Program-made: the position numbers and the translations under genes
In this document: in pieces, positions 1 to 8,446 of the stretch
How the letters are laid out: every line of letters starts with the position of its first letter
How positions within the stretch are numbered: the stretch's first letter is position 1
Notes under the pieces: generated by a model
Seen by the model: the letters and a program-made list of their open reading frames with translations, nothing else
Database searches by the model: none
Told to the model about the DNA's origin: nothing
Source: an uncultured Desulfomonile sp.
GTDB lineage: Bacteria > Desulfobacterota > Desulfomonilia > Desulfomonilales > Desulfomonilaceae
NCBI GenBank assembly: GCA_903896745.1
Contig: CAITZA010000363.1
Span: 1 to 64,000, forward strand
Length of the DNA stretch: 64,000 bases
Reading direction: 5' to 3'

Positions 1-400
1 GTTTGCAGAAAATTCGTGGCTGAAAGGGGTTGCTACAAATGTTCGAGCTATTTTTCAACCCAGTCTGAAGATCAAGCCCAAAAGAAATGCGCACGGATGG
101 GTTACAGCGAACCCAACTATTTTGGTTCCGTTCAGGCAGTATTCCGTTGGATGCTCCCCAACTGCGATTGCGGTGACGACGAAGATTGAGAAGCCAGGAT
201 CACTACCCGGAATTTGTCGCAGCCCATCGCCGCTCCTGTCGGTCAATCTGCCAATCCCGGGCAGTGGTCCGCTCACTAAAGACTTGCTACCCAAGGCGAC
301 TGTTTGGGGAAAGCCTGAATTTGTTGATCGCATCCCTGTAATCGTTAAATTTTATTCTCATGAAGGAATTGAACCAGCGCTCGTAGTTAAGATTTCCTGA
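1..400 (+). CDS. possible 3' end of a gene entering from the left (unknown protein)
   Basis: Reading from base 2, the plus strand stays open for about 132 codons and stops at TGA 398-400, with natural-looking codon use. The track starts it at 122, but the frame is open to the window edge, so a larger gene truncated on the left is possible. The translation is rich in beta-type hydrophobic runs and ends PALVVKIS; I recognise no family. Its last 114 bases overlap the convergent PIG-L gene, and an antisense frame (55-333) is also open, so it could be spurious. Sequence to the left of the window would decide. Confidence 0.35.
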   Translation, partial: FAENSWLKGVATNVRAIFQPSLKIKPKRNAHGWVTANPTILVPFRQYSVGCSPTAIAVTTKIEKPGSLPGICRSPSPLLSVNLPIPGSGPLTKDLLPKATVWGKPEFVDRIPVIVKFYSHEGIEPALVVKIS

Positions 401-1072
401 ATGAGGCCTGATCGTATGGTCTCTTTGGTCAGGACAGATGCGTTGTGGCTCGCCGAGTTTGAGCATCTTTTCTTTAACGCAAGCCAGTCTGGCTGGAATC
501 ATATACATCCACTGACTTGAGTATGTTCTCATAGTCCGGTGTTTTATGGCTACTTCCGCTGACGTCAACGGAATCTGACTCGGTATGCCCTCATCATTGG
601 GAAAGGCGTTAATTTGCCAGCGCCATTTCAAGAAAGTTCCAGCCCCGTTGTATAGAGGAAACTCAAGAATGTTGAATACCATTCCTGAGAGCCTGCGAGC
701 TTCATAAACGACGAAGTTGGCGCAGTCGTGATCGGGGTGACCTCCTTCAAACGCCGTCACATAAACATTTTGAGGGTTAACGGTTTCACATATTCTGACC
801 AGCGTCCTAATGCAACTGTCCATGTTATGAATCAAGCCGAGATCCGGCAATCTCAACAACCTTATGGATGAACGCCTCAACCCCAGTATTTCGGCTGACG
901 CGAAAAGCTCCTTTTCACGCTTCAAGGCCCCGCCCATATATCCACCCGATGTCAACCACACGCAGTTAACCTCGGCGCCTTCATAAAGTAACCTCTGAAT
1001 GGTTCCATTTATGAAGACGTCATCATCAGGATGGGCAAAAACAAATAAGTAGCTTCGATCCATAGTGTTCAT
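287..1072 (-). CDS. PIG-L/LmbE family deacetylase
   Basis: 261-residue protein of the GlcNAc-PI de-N-acetylase (PIG-L, LmbE-like) fold, zinc-dependent enzymes that remove N-acetyl groups from GlcNAc conjugates. The N-terminal signature AHPDDD lies at residues 13-18 (H14 and D17 expected as zinc ligands) and the second motif GGHPDHD near 110-116 supplies the third histidine. There is no signal peptide, so it is probably cytoplasmic. It is divergent from hemB across 133 bp. The substrate cannot be told from sequence; no glycosyltransferase or thiol-biosynthesis partner is adjacent. The C-terminal about 38 codons overlap an open frame on the other strand. Confidence 0.88.
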   Translation of the reverse strand: MNTMDRSYLFVFAHPDDDVFINGTIQRLLYEGAEVNCVWLTSGGYMGGALKREKELFASAEILGLRRSSIRLLRLPDLGLIHNMDSCIRTLVRICETVNPQNVYVTAFEGGHPDHDCANFVVYEARRLSGMVFNILEFPLYNGAGTFLKWRWQINAFPNDEGIPSQIPLTSAEVAIKHRTMRTYSSQWMYMIPARLACVKEKMLKLGEPQRICPDQRDHTIRPHSGNLNYERWFNSFMRIKFNDYRDAINKFRLSPNSRLG

Positions 1073-1091
1073 CCCGCGCTGTCAATGCTTC

Positions 1092-1150
1092 ATTGTGACA
1101 ATTTCCATGCCCGCGCTGGCAATTATTGTCAATCGATGAACCATGACAAT
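1092..1150. promoter_or_regulatory. cluster of TGACAAT boxes upstream of hemB
   Basis: Three exact copies of the heptamer TGACAAT or its complement lie in the divergent PIG-L/hemB gap: TGACAAT at 1096-1102 (inside the odd palindrome ATTGTGACAAT), ATTGTCA at 1125-1131 and TGACAAT at 1144-1150. The last two form an inverted repeat with a 12-base spacer. The final copy ends 11 bases before the hemB -35 box, a position typical of an activator or of a repressor overlapping the promoter. The regulator is unknown. Confidence 0.45.
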
Positions 1151-1161
1151 GTTGGCCATTA

Positions 1162-1190
1162 TTGACACTCCCGGCAATCGAGCTTATACA
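1162..1190 (+). promoter_or_regulatory. sigma-70 promoter of the hemB operon
   Basis: A consensus -35 box TTGACA (1162-1167) is followed after exactly 17 bases by TATACA (1185-1190). Transcription would start near 1197. That leaves a short leader before the ATG at 1224 and argues against the upstream ATG at 1206 as the translation start. Confidence 0.65.
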
Positions 1191-1223
1191 TTTCCTTAAC
1201 GAATAATGACGATTGGAGATATT

Positions 1224-2219
1224 ATGCGTTTCCCGGAATACAGACCCCGACGAATGAGAAGAACTGAGGCTTTGCGTTCCATGGTTCGCGAAACTCAGCT
1301 CAATGTCAGAAATTTTATTTTACCATTTTTCTGCATAGCCGGGAAAGGGGTTAAAAACCCGTTAGCCTCCATGCCGGGCCATTTCCAGTTATCTCCGGAT
1401 GTTTTGATCAAGGAGTTACGAGAACCTGTTGATCGTGGTATTCCAGCGATCATTTTGTTTGGAATCCCCTCGAAAAAGGATTCAGTCGGTTCGGAAGGTT
1501 ATTCTAAAGACGGAATAGTTCAGCGAGCCGTACGGCAGATAAAAAGCGCTTATCCCGATCTGGTTGTTATCACCGATGTTTGCCTTTGCGAGTATACCGA
1601 TCACGGTCATTGCGGAGTTGTGATGAACAATGACGTGGACAATGATTCAACGCTGGACCTGTTGGCCAGAATAGCGCTTTCCCATGCTAATTCCGGCGCT
1701 GATATGGTTGCGCCATCGGATATGATGGACGGCAGGGTAGGGGCCATACGTGAGGCGCTTGATGAATCCGGTCATGAGTCATTGCCAATCATGGCATACT
1801 CGGCAAAGTATTGTTCAGGTTTTTATGGTCCTTTCAGGGACGCTGCCCAGTCAGCTCCAAAGTTCGGAGACCGGCGCTCCTATCAAATGGACCCTGCCAA
1901 CTCGGATGAAGCGATCCGGGAAGTTGGAATGGATGTTGACGAAGGCGCCGACATTATAATGGTCAAGCCGGCGCTGCCTTATCTGGACATTATATGGCGT
2001 GTGCGCAACGCGTTCGACCTGCCTGTGGCCGCCTACAATGTCAGCGGTGAATTTTCCATGCTAAAGGCGGCGGCCCAGAATGGCTGGATTGATTATGAAA
2101 GATGCATGATGGAGGCCCTGATTTCAATCAAACGCGCAGGCGCGGATTTGATCATTACCTACCACGCGCTGGAGGCGGCCAGACTCCTCCAGGATAACGT
2201 CAGCAAGAGGAACAAGTGA
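1224..2219 (+). CDS. hemB: delta-aminolevulinic acid dehydratase (porphobilinogen synthase)
   Basis: Condenses two 5-aminolevulinate molecules to porphobilinogen in tetrapyrrole synthesis. The protein has 331 residues, normal for HemB. The zinc site is the cysteine-ric h run [14 protein letters not shown] (Cys120, Cys122, Cys130), so this is a zinc-type enzyme. The Schiff-base lysines fall in YSAKY (about Lys195) and IMVKPA (about Lys248). I chose ATG 1224 because GGAG at 1215-1218 is well spaced before it and family members begin near FPEYRPRR; the track start at 1206 adds six residues. The stop overlaps the next gene's GTG start, so it is translationally coupled to ahbD. Confidence 0.97.
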   Translation: MRFPEYRPRRMRRTEALRSMVRETQLNVRNFILPFFCIAGKGVKNPLASMPGHFQLSPDVLIKELREPVDRGIPAIILFGIPSKKDSVGSEGYSKDGIVQRAVRQIKSAYPDLVVITDVCLCEYTDHGHCGVVMNNDVDNDSTLDLLARIALSHANSGADMVAPSDMMDGRVGAIREALDESGHESLPIMAYSAKYCSGFYGPFRDAAQSAPKFGDRRSYQMDPANSDEAIREVGMDVDEGADIIMVKPALPYLDIIWRVRNAFDLPVAAYNVSGEFSMLKAAAQNGWIDYERCMMEALISIKRAGADLIITYHALEAARLLQDNVSKRNK

Positions 2220-3286
2220 AACATTTTGATTTAAGGCTAGTCGCCTGGGAGATGACCCGGGCATGTAATCTCAATTGCATTCATTGCCGTGCCGGCGCTT
2301 GCCCTCAAGCAGATCCTGATCAGTTGTCAACAGGGGAAGGCATTGATTTGATCGATGGGATCCGGAGAGTCGGAACGCCTATTCTCATAATGACGGGCGG
2401 CGAACCGTTGCTGCGACCGGATTTTTTCGAGCTGGCCAGTCATGCGGTAAAAGCAGGCCTCAGGGCTGTAATAGCTACCAACGGGGTGCTGGTCGATGAT
2501 TCTGTCGCAAAAGAACTGGCAAACATTGGAATCCCAAGGGCAAGCATAAGTATTGACGGCGCAACAGCGAGTGACCATGACAAATTCAGGAAAATACCCG
2601 GCGCATTCAATGGGGCATTGAGAGGTGTCGAGGCTTTGAAATCAGCGGGTGTGGGGGTTCAGATAAATACTACCCTGACCAGGAGAAACAGACGTCAGTT
2701 ATCTGAAATAATGAAACTTTCTGAGGAAATTGGCGCCGTGGCTTTTCATGTCTTCCTCCTTGTGCCTACCGGTCGGGCGAGAGACATGTCTGGCGAGGAA
2801 ATGGGGCCTGAGGAATATGAAGAATCTCTTCTCGAGTTCTACAATCTTGGGCGAAACTCAAAGCTGGAGACAAAGGCAACCTGCGCTCCTCAATATTACA
2901 GGATCATGAGACAGCAGGCGGCCAAGGAACTCATAACCGTTGATGAACAGAATTTTGGACTAAACGCGAGGACTCGTGGTTGCCTTGGCGGACTTTCTTT
3001 CTGCTTTGTGTCACACATCGGAGACATGCAACCATGCGGATATTTTGATGTACAGGCGGGTTCGGTCAGGCTGGAGTCTTTTGGAGACCTCTGGGAAAAC
3101 GCCAAACTATTCAAGGACCTTCGCACATTCAGTATGTTGGAAGGGAAATGCGGCAAATGTGATTATCTTCGATTTTGTGGCGGATGTAGGGCAAGAGCTT
3201 ATGAGAATTCCGGATCTTATATGTCGGAGGAGCCATACTGCGCGTACCAGCCGCCCGCTTTTTCAAAGACACGGAGGGACAAGTGA
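2216..3286 (+). CDS. ahbD: AhbD, heme b synthase (radical SAM, siroheme-dependent heme pathway)
   Basis: 356-residue radical SAM enzyme that oxidatively decarboxylates two propionates of iron-coproporphyrin III to give heme b, the last step of the alternative pathway used by sulfate reducers and methanogens. The radical SAM cluster motif is CNLNCIHC (Cys17, Cys21, Cys24) and GGEP follows. The C-terminal SPASM-like region holds the auxiliary-cluster cysteines ([24 protein letters not shown]). These motifs fit AhbD rather than AhbC as I recall them. It starts at GTG 2216 inside the hemB stop (GTGA) and ends overlapping the next GTG. ahbA, ahbB and ahbC are not in the window. Confidence 0.92.
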   Translation: MKHFDLRLVAWEMTRACNLNCIHCRAGACPQADPDQLSTGEGIDLIDGIRRVGTPILIMTGGEPLLRPDFFELASHAVKAGLRAVIATNGVLVDDSVAKELANIGIPRASISIDGATASDHDKFRKIPGAFNGALRGVEALKSAGVGVQINTTLTRRNRRQLSEIMKLSEEIGAVAFHVFLLVPTGRARDMSGEEMGPEEYEESLLEFYNLGRNSKLETKATCAPQYYRIMRQQAAKELITVDEQNFGLNARTRGCLGGLSFCFVSHIGDMQPCGYFDVQAGSVRLESFGDLWENAKLFKDLRTFSMLEGKCGKCDYLRFCGGCRARAYENSGSYMSEEPYCAYQPPAFSKTRRDK

Positions 3287-3912
3287 TTATTAGACAGATA
3301 CAGATCGGTGGATTTGAGATCTTTTGCTATATTCTTGGTGATCCGGAAACAGGCGCCGGCATAGTTGTAGATCCGGGTGGGCCGTCTGGGCCAGTATTGA
3401 AGGCCGCCAGAGACAGCGGAATTTCACAGATCAAGTATATTGTCAACACTCATTGCCACGTAGACCATGTTGCGGGGAACAAGGAGATGAGTGAGGCTAC
3501 AGGGGCGCCTATCGCGATACATGAACTAGACGCTGAAGCTCTTGCACATCCCAATCTGGGGATGCTGGCCATGTTCGGGGCAGAACCATCTCCTCCAGCC
3601 ACAGTTCATCTTAAAGACGGGGATTCCATATTGTTTGGGGAAAAATCCGTACAGGTGTTGCACACCCCGGGACACACCCTTGGTGGTATATGTCTCTACT
3701 TCCCAGGTTACATTATAACCGGTGACACGCTCTTCGTAGGTGGGGTCGGTAGAACGGATCTGCCGGGCGGGTCATTCAGCGTTTTGCAGAATACAATAAA
3801 GAACAAACTGTTCTCCCTGCCGGAAGATACCATAGTGTTACCCGGCCACAATTACGGCGACACCCCGACATCCACCATAGGGCGGGAGAAAAGGGAAAAC
3901 ATGTACATCTAG
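3283..3912 (+). CDS. MBL-fold hydrolase, glyoxalase II-like
   Basis: 209-residue metallo-beta-lactamase-fold protein. The metal-binding motif HCHVDH is at 57-62, with downstream HTPGHT, GDTLF and LPGH motifs typical of the compact YcbL/GloB-like hydrolases of thioesters or persulfides. It begins at GTG 3283 overlapping the ahbD stop, so it is the third coupled gene of the hemB-ahbD operon. That placement hints at a heme- or sulfur-linked role, but none is demonstrated. It lacks the extra C-terminal domain of classical glyoxalase II. It converges on the PHP gene with only 12 bases between. Confidence 0.9.
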   Translation: MIIRQIQIGGFEIFCYILGDPETGAGIVVDPGGPSGPVLKAARDSGISQIKYIVNTHCHVDHVAGNKEMSEATGAPIAIHELDAEALAHPNLGMLAMFGAEPSPPATVHLKDGDSILFGEKSVQVLHTPGHTLGGICLYFPGYIITGDTLFVGGVGRTDLPGGSFSVLQNTIKNKLFSLPEDTIVLPGHNYGDTPTSTIGREKRENMYI

Positions 3913-3924
3913 CCCCCAGGCTGG

Positions 3925-4566
3925 TCATCGCATCAGGACTTTATCAGGAACAGGGCCGTACAAACCTCGACAGCGGCCCTGTTTGATCTCAACTACAAGC
4001 TCATCGATGGTCCTGATGGGATTTTCGAATTCTGTGAATGCCCTGCCGGCTTGTTCCACCAAATGGGAGTCACTCCCCCCAGTTGAGGTCAGCTTCAGCT
4101 TTCTAGCGGCTTCCATGGCCTTATTGTTCTGTATCGCCCCATTAACTCCGTTGTGTGTTTCAATCGCATCGAGCGATTCAAAATCATAAACAGCGGTTCC
4201 CAAAGATTCCCATCCCCTGAACGGATGCGCCGGAATGCAGATCCCTCCAAGGGAATGAACGCTATGCATAACCTCGTTCAGGCGCAGGCGCTCGTAACGA
4301 CCCCAAACATTCCATGAATCACTTCTTACGCCATAGATCAATAAATGTCCCAGGTCCGTCGAAACTTCCACTCCTCGAAAAACGAAGAATCCTTTGGGGA
4401 TTTCCATCAGATCAATTGGATCGGAACACGAGTATGAGTGATGCTCGGTAAAACAGATTCCGTCGAGTCCCAGCCGTATGGCTTCAAGAACAAGTTCCAT
4501 GGGGTCAAGTTGGTTGTCCTTCGAGAATTTACTGTGACAATGAAGGTCAATAAACATGATTGTCAT
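3925..4566 (-). CDS. PHP domain phosphoesterase
   Basis: 213-residue PHP (polymerase and histidinol phosphatase) domain protein. The metal ligand motifs appear in family order: DLHCHSKFSKDN near the N terminus, FTEHHS, AHPFRGWE and GSDSHL. Such stand-alone proteins hydrolyse small phosphate esters or nucleotides; the substrate is not predictable. ATG 4566 and ATG 4557 (MFIDLHCHS) are both possible starts. It appears monocistronic. Confidence 0.85.
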   Translation of the reverse strand: MTIMFIDLHCHSKFSKDNQLDPMELVLEAIRLGLDGICFTEHHSYSCSDPIDLMEIPKGFFVFRGVEVSTDLGHLLIYGVRSDSWNVWGRYERLRLNEVMHSVHSLGGICIPAHPFRGWESLGTAVYDFESLDAIETHNGVNGAIQNNKAMEAARKLKLTSTGGSDSHLVEQAGRAFTEFENPIRTIDELVVEIKQGRCRGLYGPVPDKVLMR

Positions 4567-4932
4567 TCCAGGTTCTTGATTTTTTTATTAGTCAGGTTCA
4601 TATTAAATTAAAGGCTATTAAGGTTATCAAAATGGGATTAATCCCAAAACGGCTGTATTATAGCCTGAAACATGAAAAAATAATATCATGCCGGGGATGG
4701 CGCTAAACTCGATTGTATTACCCTGGCTGAGGTTTTTTGCGGCATCCTGTTTTGACCGATACTTGTGCTGAAATTCAAACGCTTCCAGTTACCATTCCCA
4801 TCATTATGGAATTTACGGAACAGATTGTGACGGCGTTCACGGTGAATGACCGGTAGCAAATACGCTGGAGGATTTTGGAGCACAGCGGGATTGGAACATG
4901 TAGGCGATTTATGAAATAGGGGTTTTATCAAA
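4567..4932. other. intergenic region with a 14-bp perfect palindrome
   Basis: 366 bases between the divergent PHP and MBL genes. It holds the perfect palindrome TGGGATTAATCCCA at 4633-4646, flanked by A/T-rich sequence about 70 bases upstream of the PHP start, a plausible operator. The minus frame 4686-4931 in the track has no recognisable content and no good ribosome site, and I do not call it. A short plus frame ending at TAG near 4855 looks protein-like over about 28 codons and might be gene debris. Confidence 0.4.
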
Positions 4933-5652
4933 ATGGGCGCAATGTATACAATTCATCCGCTTGCTGTCGGCTTTAATGAAACCGACCAGGGAATATTAAC
5001 CTATCAACGTTTTTACGGAAAACGAATCATATTGCCCATATATTCATTTGCAATAACGGGTGGAGACAAGAAAATCCTTGTTGATACGGGTGTTGAGGAT
5101 TTCGTTGCGCCAGTGGATCTTGAGGACAGAACAGGTTTCCCTGTCAGAAAATTTGAGGATGCGTTGGGAACCATCGGCTGGAAACCGGAAGACATCGACA
5201 TCATCATTCATACCCATCTGCATAATGACCACTGTGAAAACGATTCATTATGCGTGAATGCGGAAGTTTATGTCCAGAAAGAGGAGCTCGATTTCCTGAT
5301 GAATCCGCATCCTGTTGATCACCGTTATTATGAGGACGTTCTGGATGGAGTAAACATCAAGGTAGTTGAAGGTGACGCTGAAATTGTGGAAGGCATTAGC
5401 GTAATTTTTACGCCCGGGCATACGCCTGGAGGACAGTCCGTTGTTGTTGACACCACCGATGGAAAAGCCGTGATAACCGGGTTGTGTTGCAACTCCGAGA
5501 ACTTCCCGGCCGGTGGTAATGTCATTTTGCCCGGCGTGCTGCTGGACGCAATCAAGGCTTATGACAGTATGGTTCGCATCAGGGAGACCGCAGACATCAT
5601 AATACCTGTTCATGACCTGAAGATTGGTAAATTAGGCCGGATTCCGGAATGA
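4933..5652 (+). CDS. MBL-fold hydrolase, AHL-lactonase-like
   Basis: 239-residue metallo-beta-lactamase-fold protein of the N-acyl homoserine lactonase-like group. The dinuclear metal motif HLHNDH is at 95-100, and TPGHTPGGQS and a late VPVHD histidine complete the site. The N-terminal ITGGDKKILVDTGV strand is typical of the family. Actual lactonase activity is only one possibility; many relatives have unknown substrates. The start is uncertain between ATG 4933 and ATG 4942; neither has a strong Shine-Dalgarno. No quorum-sensing gene is nearby. Confidence 0.87.
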   Translation: MGAMYTIHPLAVGFNETDQGILTYQRFYGKRIILPIYSFAITGGDKKILVDTGVEDFVAPVDLEDRTGFPVRKFEDALGTIGWKPEDIDIIIHTHLHNDHCENDSLCVNAEVYVQKEELDFLMNPHPVDHRYYEDVLDGVNIKVVEGDAEIVEGISVIFTPGHTPGGQSVVVDTTDGKAVITGLCCNSENFPAGGNVILPGVLLDAIKAYDSMVRIRETADIIIPVHDLKIGKLGRIPE

Positions 5653-5798
5653 AAGATGATTTCTGAAACTGTCATTCAGAAGGAAAAGTAATTTGCCGGC
5701 TGCGCTTCAGGCAAAATAACAACTAAAAGCAACTACCAGCAATGTTCAGGGAAGCGGAAACGAACAGGATGATCCTTGTTCGGAGGGAAGGGGATTAC

Positions 5799-6002
5799 AT
5801 GGATTTTTGTTATAGGCACCCCGAGAGGGAGGGAGTGTTTTATTGTCAAAAGGACGGAACGAGAATGTGTGAGGAATGCGCTTGCTGTCACAGTCCAAGA
5901 ATCTATTGCCAGTTTAGAACTGCCTGTATAATAAACATGTTGACCAAAGAGGGAGAGCTCAGTTCTTGCGCTGAAAAGGTAAAGTCAAAAAAATCTGCCT
6001 AA
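5799..6002 (+). CDS. small B-box-like zinc finger protein
   Basis: 67 residues from ATG 5799, which is preceded by a purine-rich AGGGAAGGGG; the track start at 5742 adds 19 residues of poor quality. The core is CYRHPEREGVFYCQKDG followed by CEECACC and YCQFRTAC, a run of Cys/His pairs resembling a B-box zinc finger. I have the impression that similar short proteins are common in sulfate reducers near redox genes. It lies just ahead of dnaJ and a hydrogenase maturation protease. The role is unknown; protein-protein contact or metal binding is inferred. Confidence 0.72.
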   Translation: MDFCYRHPEREGVFYCQKDGTRMCEECACCHSPRIYCQFRTACIINMLTKEGELSSCAEKVKSKKSA

Positions 6003-6108
6003 AAAAAACAATATCGGGACGTGACAAACGATGTTTCGATGTCCATATAACGGTGGGCTGCGATTATTTGAAAACCCGATTATCAAACATGAGTCAAGAG
6101 TATAATCC

Positions 6109-7206
6109 ATGATCAAACGAGACTATTACGAGGTTCTTGAGGTATCCAAAACTTCCAGTTCCGAGGAAATCAAGAAATCTTACCGCAAACTGGCTCTTCA
6201 GCACCATCCCGACAGGAACAAGGGCAACAAGGAGTCTGAAGAAAAGTTCAAAGAGGCCGCAGAGGCTTACGAAGTGCTGAGTGATCCTGAAAAACGTCAG
6301 ATTTACGACCGTTATGGGCATGAGGGGCTTCAGCAATCCGGTTTTCAGGGGTTCAGGAATTTTGAGGATGTTTTTTCTTCTTTTGGAGACATCTTCGAAG
6401 AGTTTTTCGGGTTTGGCTCTTCCCGATCCCGAAGGAACGTTGTTAGGCGTGGGGCCGATCTTAGGCTGGATCTAACGATAGAATTCATGGAATCCGTTTT
6501 TGGCAAGGAAACGGAAATCGAAGTTTCCAGACATGAGGTTTGTGAAGACTGCCGCGGTCAGGGAACCAAGGGGGGGGCTGCTCCATCGGTATGTTCCGGT
6601 TGTGGTGGCCGCGGCCAGGTCACCCGGTCGCAGGGTTTTTTTTCAATAAGCACTACATGTCCGAAATGTCAGGGAAGTGGGACTGAAATAAAGGATCCTT
6701 GTGAAAAATGTCGTGGCGTGGGGCGTATTCTTACATCCAAAAAACTTACCCTAAAAATACCTGGGGGTGTCGAAACGGGTTCGAGGCTTCGTCTGCAGGG
6801 GGAGGGTGAACCGGGAGATCCAGGAGCTCCCTCTGGTGACCTTTATGTTTTCATCAATGTCAGACGACATGAAACATTCAGGAGAGAAGGTGACGATGTA
6901 GTCATTGGCGTGCCTATTACTTACAGTCTTGCGGCTCTGGGCGGGGAAATTGATATCCCAACCCTGGAAGGGACAGAAAAACTCGATGTGCCCAAGGGGA
7001 CTCAGTCGGGGCAGAATCTTCGCATGCAGGGCAAGGGGGTTCCGCGTCTCAGAAGCAGGGGAAGGGGTGATTTGATAGCCATAGTCTATGTAGAAACACC
7101 AAAAGACCTCTCAAAAGAACATGAAGATGTCCTCAGAAAACTCGCGGAAATCGAGGGATCAAAGGTCACTCCCAGGAAACGCGGTTTTTTTTCGAGGAAG
7201 AAATAG
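6109..7206 (+). CDS. dnaJ: chaperone protein DnaJ
   Basis: 365-residue type I Hsp40 that delivers unfolded clients to DnaK and stimulates its ATPase. The J domain spans about 5-70 with the HPD tripeptide at 33-35. A G/F-rich linker follows, then four zinc-finger repeats [24 protein letters not shown] and CEKCRGVG starting near 145, 162, 184 and 198. The C-terminal beta domains extend to about 345 and a basic tail [10 protein letters not shown] ends the protein. dnaK and grpE are not adjacent. The next gene starts 3 bases after the stop, suggesting co-translation. Confidence 0.95.
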   Translation: MIKRDYYEVLEVSKTSSSEEIKKSYRKLALQHHPDRNKGNKESEEKFKEAAEAYEVLSDPEKRQIYDRYGHEGLQQSGFQGFRNFEDVFSSFGDIFEEFFGFGSSRSRRNVVRRGADLRLDLTIEFMESVFGKETEIEVSRHEVCEDCRGQGTKGGAAPSVCSGCGGRGQVTRSQGFFSISTTCPKCQGSGTEIKDPCEKCRGVGRILTSKKLTLKIPGGVETGSRLRLQGEGEPGDPGAPSGDLYVFINVRRHETFRREGDDVVIGVPITYSLAALGGEIDIPTLEGTEKLDVPKGTQSGQNLRMQGKGVPRLRSRGRGDLIAIVYVETPKDLSKEHEDVLRKLAEIEGSKVTPRKRGFFSRKK

Positions 7207-7209
7207 AGA

Positions 7210-7704
7210 ATGATGTCAGAAACAAGAAAAATTGTTGTCCTTGGAGTAGGAAACATTCTTCTCAAGGATGAAGGCGTAGGCGTTAAGGTTGTTGAGGAAC
7301 TTAAGAAAAAATACACTTTCCCTTCAAACGTTCAGTTGGTCGATGGTGGCACACAGGGATTATGGCTTTTGTCCACACTCCAGGACGCCGATCACCTGAT
7401 TGTCATCGACGCGGTCTTGGGAAGGTGCGAACCGGGTTCCATTTACAGACTTGAAAAGGACGATTTGCCCAAAGGGCTTCGCGCAAAGCAGTCAGCCCAT
7501 GATAGCGATCTCATAGAGGCCCTCAATTTATGCGCGCTTTTGGATCAATCCCCCGAATCCGTTGTGGTTATTGGGATTGAGCCTGAAGACATTTCCCCTT
7601 ACGGTCTTGAATTGACCCAGAAAATACAGGACCGTGTCCAGGAACTAATGGACAGGGTCCTGACAGAACTGGAAGCGCTGGGAGCGAAAGCGGTTCCGAG
7701 CTAA
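7210..7704 (+). CDS. hydrogenase maturation protease (HyaD/HybD/HycI family)
   Basis: 164-residue endopeptidase that cleaves the C-terminal tail of a [NiFe]-hydrogenase large subunit after nickel insertion. GVGNILLKDEGVG supplies the nickel-contact acid (about E21), VIDAV the aspartate (about D67) and SAHDSDL the histidine (about H97), the same order as in HybD. Start may be ATG 7210 or ATG 7213. No hydrogenase structural gene is in the window, so the substrate is encoded elsewhere. The coupling to dnaJ is unusual and suggests a shared protein-maturation unit. Confidence 0.88.
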   Translation: MMSETRKIVVLGVGNILLKDEGVGVKVVEELKKKYTFPSNVQLVDGGTQGLWLLSTLQDADHLIVIDAVLGRCEPGSIYRLEKDDLPKGLRAKQSAHDSDLIEALNLCALLDQSPESVVVIGIEPEDISPYGLELTQKIQDRVQELMDRVLTELEALGAKAVPS

Positions 7705-7739
7705 CCCAACATTCATCACCAAAAAGTTCCAAAAAATAT

Positions 7740-7768
7740 TTGAACGAATAAGTACTCTGTGCTAGAAA
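7740..7768 (+). promoter_or_regulatory. possible promoter of the cytochrome c3 gene
   Basis: TTGAAC (7740-7745) is followed after 17 bases by TAGAAA (7763-7768), with a second -10-like TATAGA just after. The match is moderate, but it sits in the 136-base gap ahead of the cytochrome gene, where a promoter is expected. Confidence 0.35.
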
Positions 7769-7840
7769 TATAGAACGGGCTAAAAGTTAGCCTGTTTTCA
7801 ACATGTTCAGTTATTTCAATTTTAGGAATTTGGAGGCCTG

Positions 7841-8257
7841 ATGATGCGCAGTAGAGTCAAAATTATTCTAACCCTTTGCCTAACTATCGCAATTTGTGCT
7901 GCCTTTTCATTGGCTTATGCGGCCACTAAGGCGCCGGAAGGCGATCTCCTGATTCATTCGAAAGATGTCTTCAAGGAATTCAAGCAAGGGCCGGTAAAAT
8001 TCCCTCATGTGAAACACAAAGCCATCAAGTGTGAAGATTGTCACCATGACTTCAAGGATGGTAAAAATGTTTGGAAAGAGGGACAGGAAGTCAAGAAATG
8101 CGCAGCCTGTCATAAACTTGAGGCTGAGGGAAAAGTCGCAAAACTGGAGAAGGCATATCACGACAATTGTGTGAACTGCCATAAGAAGGCTAAGGCCGAC
8201 AATAAACCCACGGGACCAATCGCTTGTGCAAAATGCCATGAGAAAAAAGAGAAATAA
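7841..8257 (+). CDS. periplasmic tetraheme cytochrome c3
   Basis: 138-residue class III cytochrome, the periplasmic electron shuttle between hydrogenases or formate dehydrogenases and membrane complexes in sulfate reducers. A signal peptide covers about residues 1-27 (cleavage near AYA-ATK). Four CxxCH heme sites are visible: CEDCH, CAACH, CVNCH and CAKCH. Axial histidines precede them in FPHVKH, and CHHD adds the paired His typical of heme 1. Length and heme count match type I c3. GGAGG lies just before ATG 7841/7844. The gene ends in its own intrinsic terminator, so it is probably monocistronic and strongly expressed. Confidence 0.93.
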   Translation: MMRSRVKIILTLCLTIAICAAFSLAYAATKAPEGDLLIHSKDVFKEFKQGPVKFPHVKHKAIKCEDCHHDFKDGKNVWKEGQEVKKCAACHKLEAEGKVAKLEKAYHDNCVNCHKKAKADNKPTGPIACAKCHEKKEK

Positions 8258-8290
8258 TACCTTTTAGGTCCGGGTCATGACTGACGTGGT

Positions 8291-8319
8291 AAAAGCCCCT
8301 TTTTCTTGTGGGGCTTTTT
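8291..8319 (+). terminator. intrinsic terminator after cytochrome c3
   Basis: Perfect 9-bp stem AAAAGCCCC / GGGGCTTTT (8291-8299 with 8310-8318) with a 10-base loop, running into a T tract. Confidence 0.88.
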
Positions 8320-8446
8320 CATTTTTACGAGCTTGACCTTTGCATTTGGTCAAGTGTATTACTTATAAAAAAATCCCTTATCAAATCTCAAGGCAGTTCA
8401 ACATAGTTTTCCTTAAGCATTGTTGTATCAGCGCAAGGAGCTAACC

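Noticed and set aside
1206-1226. upstream ATG of hemB as the start
   Set aside because: GGAG spacing, predicted transcription start near 1197 and family alignment favour ATG 1224.
4686-4931. 81-codon minus ORF between PHP and MBL genes
   Set aside because: Composition is not protein-like and it abuts the divergent start of the MBL gene with no supporting signal.
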